DNA of 64,000 nt. Source: Aphidius gifuensis. Lineage: Eukaryota > Arthropoda > Insecta > Hymenoptera > Braconidae. Positions 34,395 to 46,084 of the stretch are shown here, one piece after another. Position numbers and translations under genes: made by a program. Below the pieces are notes generated by a model. The model was not told the origin of the DNA, searched no databases, and saw only the letters and a program-made list of their open reading frames with translations. Position 1 is the first letter of the stretch. The number at the start of each line of letters is the position of its first letter. Where the stretch lies: assembly GCF_014905175.1 (NCBI RefSeq), contig NC_057793.1, positions 10,850,001 to 10,914,000 of the forward strand, in the 5' to 3' direction.

Positions 34395-36396
34395 ATGATG
34401 AGTACGAAAGAAATCAGTTATGATAAGAATAAACAAAAACTTTTCGATGATGTTGATCAAAAAATAGATGTCATTAACTTCCTGAATGATTATTCATTAG
34501 CAGAAATATTTATGCTGCTGCCAATACCTGATAGAATGGCCATGGAAGAAGGTAACATTTCAAATGAAATTTTTTTTTTTTTTCAATCGATGTTTATGCT
34601 TTTATTATATAATTTTTATATTTCTTTTCTAGTTTGTCCAAAATGGAAAGAAGCCTGTGAACTTGCTTGGTTAAACATTACAAAATACAAATGTAGCCAT
34701 ACAATTGGTCATACTTATAATGACAAGTTGCTGACACAATCATACGTCGAAAAATTATTATTACGATGTGGTATTTATTTGAAAGAATTGTCTCTTTCGA
34801 AAATTTGCAACTCAAGTATCATGCCAATGATTGGTGAGCGCTGCACAAATTTAACAAAACTTGAGTTCGTATTTAACCAGAGATTAGAAGTCAATACTGA
34901 TTACTACATTCAAGCTTTTAAAAAGTTAGATAAATTGAAATTCATCAAGATAATATCAACTCCTTTGAGATATCGTGAGCAAACAAACTTGAATCATGAA
35001 ATACTTGATAGTCTTCCAGAAGAAATTAATGAAATTCATTTGATTTATCGAAGAATTATTTCCGAGACACCTGTGTTTTTCGTAAGTACTCCTCAATGAT
35101 TATTAGTCTGGAATAAATAAACCTTAATAAATATATAAATCAATTTTAATAATTTTTCAGAATTTAAAAAAGTATAGAAATCTTCACAGTTTGACATTGA
35201 ATGGCTGTACTTTAGACAATATCCTACAACAAATATCTAAACAAATACCACTTGTTTATCTTGATCTTAAATATTCCTCGGTGACCAATGATTGTATGTT
35301 TAAAGATACTTATCTTTTTCCACAGCTTGTAAATTTGCAACATTTTTATTGTTTAGATAATTGGAGCGAAATCACACTGTACTCAACAAGTACTCTTTTC
35401 AATACATGCAAAAATATCAAATATTTTAACGGGCAAGATATTTGCTCTTCTAATCACTCATGTGACATTTTACCCGAAAACTGGGTAAATCTTGAAAAGT
35501 TGGAATTTTTTACTACAAACTGGACACTTACTGATGATTTAGCCTCCAAAATTGTGAAATATTGTAAGAATCTAAAATACTTAATTATAAAACGTAAAAC
35601 CATAAAAGATATTTTGGCAAAATTGACAGAGTTAGAAAATCTTGAACGTTTCGTATATCCGTTGTTTGACATTGATATTGAATCAATGAATAAAATTGTA
35701 ACCAATTACAAAAAACTGAAACACCTGAGTGTTGTTGATAATGATGATGATTATTATTATGTTTATTTTGATCATAATGATTTGAATGATGATGGTCATG
35801 ACTATGATTTTAATGTCCGTGGCTATTATAATCTTATTAATAATTCCACTGATGACGATATTGATGATCCAGTTCCTTCTTCTAGTGTTTTTGATGAGTT
35901 ATCAAAATTGAAATATCTTGAATATTTGAATATGAAATATGTGAAAAACTTTCGAGACAGTAGTCTTATTTCTATTGCCAATGAATGTAAAAATCTCGAG
36001 TATTTGAATATAAATAGTTGTAAATATATCACTGAAGCTGGTCTCGACGCCATAACTAGAATAAAATCACTACGAAGATTAAATGTAAGCTATCTCAAAT
36101 GTGTTACAGACAGTTTTCTCGGAAAATTAAAAAAATTAAATGTCTTAAACTGTGCTAATTGTCAAAACACTACTGACGTTGGTTATATTAAATTTATAAA
36201 AAATTGTCCAGATCTCAAACGTTTATTCCTCAGAAGCACTCGTATGACAATTAATACCATTATTGCTGCCGACAAAGCAACTGAATATCGTGAAAATAAT
36301 ATTGTTTTGCATATACATGTAGCTCGTGCAATGCTTGAAACAGGTTTTAGATCAAAAATTAAATCTAAATGGTTGGTTATATCCTATTTGTTATAA
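34395..36396 (+). CDS. F-box/LRR protein, paralogue B (3 exons)
   Basis: Exons 34395-34551, 34633-35081 and 35161-36396 give 613 residues. The F-box core is DYSLAEIFMLLPIPDRMAME joined to VCPKWKEACELAW. LRRs then run to the C-terminus, for example LEYLNINSCKYITEAGLDAI. Intron 1 is only 81 bp and stays open in frame, so a retained-intron form would also be translatable. The acidic loop (35728-35870) is shorter and richer in Tyr/His than in C. Expected role: substrate receptor of a Skp1-Cullin-F-box ubiquitin ligase (family knowledge). Two in-frame ATGs lie at the start, at 34395 and 34398, and either could be used. Confidence 0.85.
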
Positions 36397-37848
36397 ATTA
36401 TATGTTATAAACTATGCGTAATTTATTAATTTATAAAAATTTAATAAAGTGTTTGTAAAAGAATTTTAAAGGTATAAAATTGTTTACTATTTTAAATTCA
36501 GTTAAAATAAATACATACATAACAATTTCTTATGTAAAATAAAAATTATTCTATAAAAATTAAATATTAATGTGTGTATCGTATTTTACTTATGATAAAT
36601 CATATATATTATTAACTTTTTAAAAATATAATAATATGTGCGGCAATTGTGTAATGAATTAATATTAGCAATAACTTTCAAATATAAAATAAAATTTTTT
36701 CAATTTAATTTCATGTTATTTTAAACAAAAGCCAAAACACAAAAAATTAACTAACTACAGCATATATTTTTTTTTGGTTAATGATAATCATCATGATAAC
36801 CGTGTCATTATAGTCTGAACTCTACTGTCTAATCACCTATGACTTTTTACGTATCATCGACTGTCACTATTCGAAGAAAAAAATTTTAATATCATCTGAG
36901 TTAAACATCTGGAATTAATTAAAATTCATAATAGAAACTATCGAAATTTCAAAGAAATTATTTCAAACAAATAAAACATTTATGTTTACCTAATATTTGT
37001 CGGCATATGTATCAGACCAAGTTGGTAATTTTCAACGATTGATTATCGTGACAATGGTATAATTTGTATAATTTGAACTAAATTTTTTTCTAATCATGTA
37101 TCCGACTTTTTCCTTATACCAGAATAAAAATATATTCCCCCGAGATGATTTGTTTTTAAATGGGAAAAATCGAAAAATTTCGACTCATATATAAGTAATA
37201 GTTTTTTTGTAATCTGTTTGCTTGTGGTATAAACGATGAAAATTTTTTTTATCTGTTGTTAAAGGGCAGGCCTTTAACTTCTAGTGACAAAATTATGACA
37301 GATTTGCACCTCGAATTTTTGTCCCACGATAACAATTTTATTTTTAATTGAATGACTTAAAAAAATATATCAAAATGTTTAAAAAAATGGCACACGTGTC
37401 GGAAATTATGTCTCCAAGTGATGTGATAAGTCTAAACAATTTTAATTATTGTTTTTTCGACAGACTAGTTTGTCGGCCATCACTGAGATGTACACTCATT
37501 TTAAAAATAAAATATAAATAAATAAAACTTTTTAATAAAAATTCAATTTTCGAGACAAGTTTATTAATAGCAGAATCATTATCATTATAAAATAAGTATA
37601 TTTTTTTGATTAATCATGATAATAATTAAAATTAGTCTTACAATAACAGACACGTTTCAAAAAAGAAATATAAAATACCCGCTTATATCTAAAATTTACA
37701 GTAAAAACTACGAAGAAAATATGAATTTGAATACCAATATTTGTATTTTTCTAAAAAAAAATATTAATCAGTATGATGTAGCTTTTTTTAACAATATTAT
37801 TCAGTATTATTCAGTAATAGATAAATTATATATATTGGTATTGAAAAT
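36397..37848. other. Intergenic, nothing recognised
   Basis: AT-rich region between convergent paralogues B and D. AATAAA-like poly(A) signals are frequent after 36440. The plus-strand frame at 37616-38008 runs into the antisense of paralogue D and is rejected. Confidence 0.45.
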
Positions 37849-39795
37849 TCATGATGGCTCACCTACAGCAAGAGCCAACCATATAGATTTATTTATTGCC
37901 TTGAATGATTTTTTAAATATCCATTTAACTCTTATAGTCAAAATAATATTATTTACACGATTTTTCGTTGCCTCAGAGGCACCAATAATCGTATTAATTG
38001 TAATTTGAGTTTTCCGGAGATTAAGATGTTCAAGATCAGGACAATTTTTTATCAATTGAATGATACCAGCATCAGTAATGTTTATGCAATTCTCACAATC
38101 AAAACATTTCAATCCTTTCAATTTGGAGATAAAATTGTCTGTCACACAATCAATCGTAGCAACCTTCAATTCTTTCAATGATTCGAAGTTGGTTAACGCA
38201 ATGAGAGTTGTTTCAGTAATATTTTTGCAACGACTTATATCCAGCTTTGTCAGGTTTTTACATGTATCAACAATAGCAATAATACTACTCTCGTGAAATT
38301 CATTCATGGTAATCCGTGGCAATTTTAATTCTTCAAGATATTGCAATTTTAATAAATGATTAAGAACCGATGAAAGGTGATGTTGGCCATCAGCCAGAGT
38401 CTCACGAGAAAAGCCATCGATTTCTAGAATTTTAAGTTTTTCACAATTATTTGCTATAGCAATTATTGTTTCGACATGGAGGTCACGTAAGTAACCTATT
38501 CTTAAACATTCAAGATTTTCTAATTTTGTCAATTTTTTTTGTAAAGCAATTATCATTGTATTTTCCATTATTATCTCCCTCCGAATGTCTAAGTATTTCA
38601 ATTTCTTGCAGTATTTAACAAGTTGATTTGCAATTTCATCAGTAAGATTCCAACTAATAGTCAGATGCTCCAAGTTCTTAAGGTTTTCCCAGTTTTCAAT
38701 TGAAATTTTAAGATTCCCAAAACAATGCGACCTCCATGGTACGTCAAGATATCTTATATTTTTACATGTATTAAAAATACAAGTGGGGACATTCCAAGTA
38801 AATTGGTTAAGTGTAATACTGATATGCTCCAAGTTGACAAGTTGAATAAATAAATAACTAATATTAAATGAGCATTTTTTGGTCATGTGAAAATTTGTCA
38901 GGTCGAGATAAATGAGTGTTGTTTTTTCTGATATTTCTTGGAGAATTTTGTTTAGATTGCATCCGCTCAATGTCAAACTGTGAATATTTTTGAATCTTTT
39001 TAAATCCTGAAAAATTACAAAAATTAATTTATCATATAAATTAAACTAATTAAAATAAATTTATCTAGTTTATAATATTAATTAAGAAAAGTAACTTACG
39101 AAAGACAATGGTTTCTTGGATAGGCATTGTTCATGGATTAAATGAATCTCATTTATTTCTTCTGGCAGATAATTAATTGCTTCACAAGGAAATTTTCTTC
39201 TGAGAAACCAATCCATATGAATCAATTTTATTTTGATGAATTGCAATTTTTGTAATTTTGTAAACGCTTCTATGTAATCATTGGCATTAGTTTTTAATTC
39301 ACCGTTATGAAAAAATTCAAGTCTTGTTAAATTTTTACAGTGTTCAGCAACTATTGGCATGATACACGATTTGCAAGTTTTCGAAAGCGACAATTCTTTC
39401 AAATAAGCGCCAGATTCTAATAATATCTTTTCAACATGTGATTGCGTTAACAAACGGTCACAATGAACACCCCCAATTGAATGGCCACACTCGTATTTTC
39501 CAGTGTTGCGGCAAGCTACTTTAATAGGCTCTATCCATTCTAAACAAACTAGAAAAATAATTTTAAAATTAAAAAAAAATACGTGATAGATGGATTAACA
39601 TGACTTTGAAAATTTTGAAACTTCGTTTCAATTATTACCTTTTTGCTCAGCTACTTTTTCAGGTATTGGCAGTAGCGTGGATAGTTGTGATGATGAATCA
39701 TCAAGAAAGTTGATGATATTTATTTTCTTGTCAACATCGTCAAAAAGTTGTTGTTCTTTTTCCTCAACAGGACAATTTTTTACTGCGATTTCCAT
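37849..39795 (-). CDS. F-box/LRR protein, paralogue D (3 exons, divergent F-box)
   Basis: Exons 39795-39639, 39548-39100 and 39006-37849 give 587 residues with consistent phases. The plan matches A-C, but the F-box half is eroded: LSTLLPIPEKVAEQ replaces the usual AEIFMLLPIPDRMAME, and VCLEWIEPIKVA follows. LRRs are clear (LTKLDISRCKNITETTLIAL, CINITDAGIIQLI). The acidic loop is absent. A TTTCAG acceptor ten bases before the ATG suggests a non-coding first exon upstream. This gene is the closest relative of the three pseudogene pieces at 9346-13397. Skp1 binding may be weakened. Confidence 0.85.
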
Positions 39796-40009
39796 TATAA
39801 ATTCTGAAAAATAATTTATTGAAAAACTAATATAGAATCAAATGTGAAAAAAGTTAAAATTTTTATCACTTTGTTTTTTAAGTGTTATAAAGTTATAAAA
39901 AAGTTTTAAAAAACTTATAAGTATCTTTTTTTTAATTTAATCAAAATTTAATTTTATTGACATGCAATATTTATAAAAATAATTGTTAATAATTAAATAG
40001 TTGGACTTA

Positions 40010-40042
40010 GTACGATATTGTCACTTGGAGCCAAAAATAACA
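40010..40042 (-). promoter_or_regulatory. Upstream block of F-box/LRR paralogue D
   Basis: On the minus strand it reads TTTTTGGCTCCAAGTGACA then ATATCGTAC, a diverged version of the block upstream of A and B, about 235 bp before the ATG. The TATA-like part is lost. Confidence 0.3.
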
Positions 40043-40900
40043 TAGCCACTGCACGTTATTGCAGCTTAAATGCTTGAAGCTCCAGTGCAGTGCTATCCTT
40101 GCCAGTGCGTATTTCGACTAAAATATTTCTGTTTATACCAATTTAAAAAATGCACACTGATTCTAGCAAGTGAAGATTTTAACACAATGGTATTTCACCG
40201 CCTACAAAATATAATGAAACTTTTTCCATATGCCACCACAACGGGATATTTTTAATTATTATATTATCTTATCTTTTAAGAAAGTGTTCACAATCCAAAT
40301 CATTTAAGCCCCGATTTACACAGCTCAATAATCTTTTTTTTTTTTAGTTAACATTTTAACAATTGTTACTTGTTGTATTAATATTACCGAGGTAACATGA
40401 TTATCTTTTTTTTTCGTTTGAAAAATATTCCTGTTCGTATCTAGATATAATAATAAAATCGACAACGACCATGAGCCTTATTTTATAAATAGAGAAAAAA
40501 AATAAGTTAACCAACAATTATATAAAAATTTATGAGAAATAATTATTTATAAAAAAAATGAATTTAATAATTTTCTAAACAATTATATTATCAATGTAAT
40601 ATTAATAATTCATTGTTGTTTTTGTTCTACCTTTCCAATGCTTTCCAACTATACTACCAGAAACAAGCATCAAGGGTTGATGGAATGGGGGGGGGAGGGG
40701 GGTTGATGGGATCCGGACTGGTCAATCAAGATCCATCACATCTCGATGGTTCAATCAGATCATGGAGGTATTCACCTCCATGAATCAGATCGAAACTGGA
40801 CTCAGCATATCCCTTCCACACCTGACTATACCGTCGGCAATAGAGTGCTTACCCACTCTAGTCTGCACCAGTCGACACTGCACTGCGACACGGTATTACT
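40043..40900. other. Divergent upstream region between paralogues D and C
   Basis: Positions 40120-40270 are the inverted counterpart of 8600-8730 and 10910-11040 (CATATGCCACCACAACGGG). Positions 40660-40900 match the region upstream of paralogue B. A G-run (GGGGGGGGAGGGGGG) lies at about 40687. Open frames at 40070-40255 and 40746-40937 are within these duplicated non-coding blocks. Confidence 0.4.
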
Positions 40901-40930
40901 AATTATATTCCAGGTGATAATATTCTCGAA
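40901..40930 (+). promoter_or_regulatory. Upstream block of F-box/LRR paralogue C
   Basis: AATTATATTCCAGGTGATAA then TATTCTCG, about 345 bp before the ATG, matching the spacing in paralogue B. This is the most diverged version of the block. Confidence 0.3.
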
Positions 40931-41250
40931 CATTTGACGTTTGAACTTCCAACTTGGCTTGAAAAAATTACAAAAAAAGGTATCTATAAATATTTTTATA
41001 AATTTGTCTATTAAATCTATAGTAATAGTAATAATAAAGACTTAAAGTTTTTCCTTAGTTTCGGTTTAAAAAAAAACATTGACTATGACATCAACATACA
41101 CACAAACATACATTGTTGTATTCGATGTACGGTTAACACTGGCTCTTTGAGAATCACGAAACGTCGGCTTTTGATTAATTTAATAGTTCAAAAAATTTTA
41201 TTGAATAATTTGAATATAGATATGTTTTATATTGCCTGCAGACATTAATA

Positions 41251-43928
41251 ATGATAAATACAGAAAAAATCAATCATGCTGAAAAAGAACAACTTTTTAA
41301 TGATGTTGACCAAACAATAGACGTCAACGACTTCCTGGATGATTATTCATTAGCAGAAATATTTATGCTGTTGCCAATACCTGATAGAATGGCCATGGAA
41401 GAAGGTAACATTTCAAATAAATTTTTTTTTTTTTTCAATCAATTTTTATGCTTTTATTATACGAGCACATTGGCGCGCTACGCGCACCTGTATATTTATA
41501 TTTTTTAACCTAATATTTACTGTAATTTACGTATTATAATCGATTTTCACGATATAGTTTTAATCGTTTCTTAGTTATTCTTTATTTTACAAAAAAATAA
41601 AAGAACAAATTCTTTATATAATCTTTTCAATTATGAAAATACATATATATTATCTAATCAATTTTGGGGTATGTCGAGGATAGGTGTATACGTCCTCAGA
41701 TTTTCCTCTGAACGCAGATGATAAATTCTTTTTTAATTCTTCTAAATCTATTCCACGCTAGCTTGTAATGAATAAAATTAAATAAAAAAAAAAAAAGCTG
41801 TAAGTCAAGGTCAGATGCATTCCTTGATCATTTAATCCTCCGAAGATCACTCTTTGTTTATTCGATTTATTTCGTTAGCGACAAAAAAACAAACTACGTC
41901 TTACTCACTCTTTTTTTTTTGTTTTTTTGTTGCTAACGAAATAAATAAAATAAAATAGAAATAAACAAAAAACTATAGGAGTGAGAAGAAAAACGACCAA
42001 TCAAATGTCCGGATGACCGATGATGTTTGTCCTTTTTATATAAGGATAATTTTTATATTTCTTTTCTAGTTTGTCCAAAATGGAAAGAAGCCTGTAAACT
42101 TGCTTGGTTAAACATTAAAAAATACAAATGTGGCCATACAATTGGTCATGCTTATAATGACAAGTTGCTGACACAATCATACGTCGAAAAATTATTATTA
42201 CGGTGTGGTATTTATTTGAATGAATTGTCTCTTTCAAAAATTTGCACCTCGACTATCATGCCAATAGTTGCTGAAAACTGTAAGAATTTAACAAGACTTG
42301 AGTTTGCATTCAACCAGAGATCAAAAGTCAATACTGATGACTACATTCAAGCTTTCAAGAAATTAGATAAATTGAAATACATCAGAATAGAAGCAACTTT
42401 TGAAAAACATGAGACCACGAACTTAAATTATAAAATATTTGATTGTCTTCCAGAAGAAATGAATGAAATTCATTTAATTCATCCAAGATTCATGTCCAGG
42501 ACACCTGTACTTTTCGTAAGTACTTTTTGATAATTATTAGTCTGAAATAAATAAATCCATTAAAAGTTACCTTACATATATAAGTTGATTTCAATGATTT
42601 TTCAGAATTTAAAAAGGTATAAAAATCTTCACAGCTTGACATTAAATGGCTGTACTTTAGATAATATTATAGAACAAATATCTGAACAAATACCACTTGT
42701 TTATCTTGATCTTGAAAAATCTTCGGTGACCAATAATTGCATGTTTAAAGAAACTTATATATTTAATCAGCTTGTAAATTTGGAATATTTTTATTGTTTT
42801 GATGATTGGGACGTTATTACTCGCAGTTCACCAAATACTCTTTTCAATACATGCAAAAATATTAAATATTTCAACGGGTTAACTGATGGCTCATGTGGAA
42901 TTTTACCTGAAAACTTGGTAAATCTTAAAAACTTGGAAAATTTTACTATAAGCTGGAAACTTACTGATGATTTATCATCACGCGAAATTGTGAAACATTG
43001 CAAGAATTTGAAATACCTACATATGAAAAAAGAAGCCACCAAGTTTTTTCTGCAGAAATTGGAAAAATTTAAAAATCTTGAATGTTTGGTATATCCGTTA
43101 TGTAACATCGATATTGACTCAATAAATGCAATTGTCAACAATTGTAAACAACTCAAACGTCTGAGTACGTGCACTGGTAGTTTTCCATATTGTTTTGAAA
43201 ATGATGTCTATGATGATTATGATTATGATGATTATGAAGATTACAACGAGGATGATGATGATGATAATGGTTGTGATGATGATAATTATAATTATAGTTA
43301 TGATTATGATGGTGGGGATTATGATAATGATAGTAATGATAATACTGATTATAGTGATGATGATGGTAATGATAATACCGATTATAGTAATGATATTACT
43401 CATAATCGAGTTCCTTCTACAAGTATTTTGGATGAGTTATCAAAATTGGAACATCTTGAATATTTGAATATGCGATTTGAGTTGACGCTTCAAGACAGTA
43501 GTCTTATTGCTATTGCCAATAAATGTAAAAATCTTGAGTATCTGAATATAGAATGCACACTTATTACTCTAGCAGGTCTCAATGCCATAACCAAAATAAC
43601 ATCATTACGAAGATTGAATGTGAGCAATAACAAATGTGTTACAAACAGTTTTCTCAGAAAATTAAAAGGATTAAATTCTTTGAATTGTAACAGATGTAAA
43701 AAAATTACTGATGTTGGTATTATTCAATTTATAAAAAATTGTCCAGAACTTAAATATCTTTCTCTCAGATCCACTCGTATGACAATTAATACCATTATTG
43801 CTGCCGACCGAGCTACCAAATATCGTGAAAACAATATTGTTTTGCATTTACATGGATGTCGTGAAGAGCTTCAAACAGCTTGTAGATCAATAATTAAATC
43901 TAAACGGTTGGCAATATATTATTCATAA
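41251..43928 (+). CDS. F-box/LRR protein, paralogue C (3 exons, longest acidic loop)
   Basis: Exons 41251-41404, 42070-42515 and 42606-43928 give 640 residues with consistent phases. The F-box spans DYSLAEIFMLLPIPDRMAME and VCPKWKEACKLAW. LRRs include LEYLNIECTLITLAGLNAI and KITDVGIIQFIKNCPELKYL. The acidic Asp/Asn/Tyr loop at 43185-43415 is the longest of the family. Intron 1 is 665 bp against 81 bp in B because of a Helitron-like insertion, but both splice sites survive. The N-terminus (MINTEKINHAEKEQ) closely resembles paralogue A. Likely an SCF substrate receptor; target unknown. Reverse-strand frames (42791-43403) are antisense shadows. Confidence 0.85.
41462..42046 (-). mobile_element. 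Helitron-like insertion in intron 1 of paralogue C
   Basis: Comparison with the intron of paralogue B shows a clean 585-bp insertion between A (41461) and T (42047), with no target duplication. Read on the minus strand the element starts TCCTTATATAAAAAGGACA. It ends with a hairpin (GCGCG TAG CGCGC) followed 7 bases later by CTCG. Helitrons start with TC, end with a hairpin and CTRR, and insert between A and T; the final CTCG deviates by one base. It contains no replicase, so it would be non-autonomous. Confidence 0.65.
43185..43415 (+). repeat. GAT/AAT/TAT triplet-rich tract encoding the acidic loop
   Basis: A degenerate trinucleotide repeat, mostly GAT with AAT, TAT and AGT codons, lies within the LRR exon of paralogue C. 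The reading frame is kept. Corresponding tracts lie at 3230-3365 (paralogue A, minus) and 35728-35870 (paralogue B). Such tracts change length easily by slippage. Confidence 0.7.
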
Positions 43929-46084
43929 GAAACTATATGCGTATAATTACTATATATTTAATGTATATTTATTCATAAAATTTCAATGTCGCTATTGTAA
44001 AATAATTTTTAAAGTAAAATTATTTACTATTTGAGATTAAATCAAAATAAATACACAATTCAATAATTTTATTTCTATACAATAAAATTTTTTTTATGAT
44101 AATTAAATGTTAATGTGTGCCTTACTATGTTAATTACAATAAATAATTCTTATCGACTTGTTTAAAATATAATTTAATTTGTGGTATTTGTTGAATAAGT
44201 TATTGATCATTAATACCTCTAATAATCTTTCAATTTAAAATAAAAATGCTTTAATTTAATTCCATATTATTTTCGAAAAATACAAGTTAAAAAATTAAAT
44301 AATTGTTTTTCTTTTCATAATGATAATGTCAAACTTCCGTGGCTACCTGAACTACCTGAACTACTTACTAATCACGTATTCATCACATTTACGACATTGG
44401 TGACTGTCATTCACTTAAAGACAAAAAAAAATACCTAGCTCTTATACAAAATTCATGACAATAACTATCGTTAACAAAATATATGAAATCAGGAAAAAAA
44501 AAAACAAAGAGAAGTTTTTAAAAATATTTTTTAAATTCATTTATATTTATTTAAAATAAATTTATATACAAATAAATAATATATAATCAAATTATTTACA
44601 AATATCATCTTGATTTAAAATTGCTGTTGAGTTGCTCTCTGGCGTAATAAACCAAATTTACCTTCTAAACGTATACATAAAATCCTTCTAAATGTATACG
44701 CTCAAGATATTTATATTTCGACAAAAAAACTAGTAAAATTAAAGATATAGAAAATTTGTAACAATAAATAAAATTATAAATTACCAAAAGAATATACAGT
44801 CAAAGAATGTATAGTCAAAAAAATAGTACAGAGAGCACAAGTCCTTGGAGTGTGATGCATCAATATCACCAAGATAACTTTACATTAATATTGTAACTGA
44901 TCTGTCAGTATAAAAACATACCCAAGTGTATGTCATTCTACACATATTTAACACTCAATTCTAAATTTCCAAAGACTTTTTATCATGATAAAAAGTTGCT
45001 TATACCCACTCTACCTTGCACCAAAAAGAAAGATAGAACAAAACACTCTTATTCGATCTAGCCTGTTTACCGTTTTGGACATAACAGGTGCAGTCTCATT
45101 ATTAGTTCGAATTCATTAATTAAAATTTTCACTAAAATCTAATTTTTTAAAATTATTTTTCGATAAAATTAAAGATCATCATCTTATTACTCAAATTGTT
45201 CAAGAGATGTCATTTCTTGAAAATCTTTTCATTATTTTTTAAATTGAAACAAAAATTTTAATTTCAACGTGTTTTTAATTACGCCCCCCCCCCTTCTTTT
45301 AGCAAATAAATAAATAGATAAATCAATAAAATATTATACGTATAAGTTTCAGGAGAGAATTAATTTTGTTTTCAGAATAAAATATTATACGTTATAAATG
45401 TACAATTATTTGTACTTTTATTTAATAATAAGTTATTTATATTATTTTATACATTTTCATTTTTACGCAGTTTCATTAATTTATTCATTTTAACTTGGCT
45501 ATTTTGGTATGAATTTGTGTTTCTTATCTTCTCGATGATAAATGAATATCATTATAACGATTGCAAAGAGTATTCATACGAAAAATCATAAAAAATCATT
45601 AAAATTTTGGATCCAAAATCGTGATCATGACAACTAATGGAAGGAAATTTCATTTCTTCCATAGCACTAAAAACTTTTGATAACAGGTTGTTAGTTATCT
45701 AATATTATTTTAGGCGCCAAATATACAATGGCGGAAAGGCAAAACGACGTCAGTAAAATAGTTTGAAAACTAAAATGTAGAGGCGCTTTAAATGTATGAT
45801 ACATAGCGTATGATACACGGGTATCATACCTACCCAACACTAGATATCATCTAGTTTTTTTCTGGTAAATAATGTAAATGGTCTTGCGCAATCTTGCGAC
45901 TTGCATGCAAGTTGTAAAAACTTGCACAGTGGACACCAGTGGACACTCTCCTTTAAAATTCGTGAATCGTGAATCGTGATTCGTGAAGTGTCTGTGGTTA
46001 TGTTGATGATTTTAACAAATTTCAACGAGTGGAAACGCATCAAAACGTATTGACATTGACAAACAATCCAGATTATTGTGAAAA
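43929..46084. other. Intergenic, includes Prp3 upstream region
   Basis: AT-rich. A C-run (about 45284-45294) and a minus-strand frame at 45840-46194 overlap the Prp3 upstream region and are not called. The Prp3 promoter must lie in the last few hundred bases, but no motif stands out. Confidence 0.4.

Noticed and set aside
43119..43467. Met/Ile-rich frames on both strands
   Set aside because: Shadow frames of the GAT triplet repeat in F-box/LRR paralogue C.
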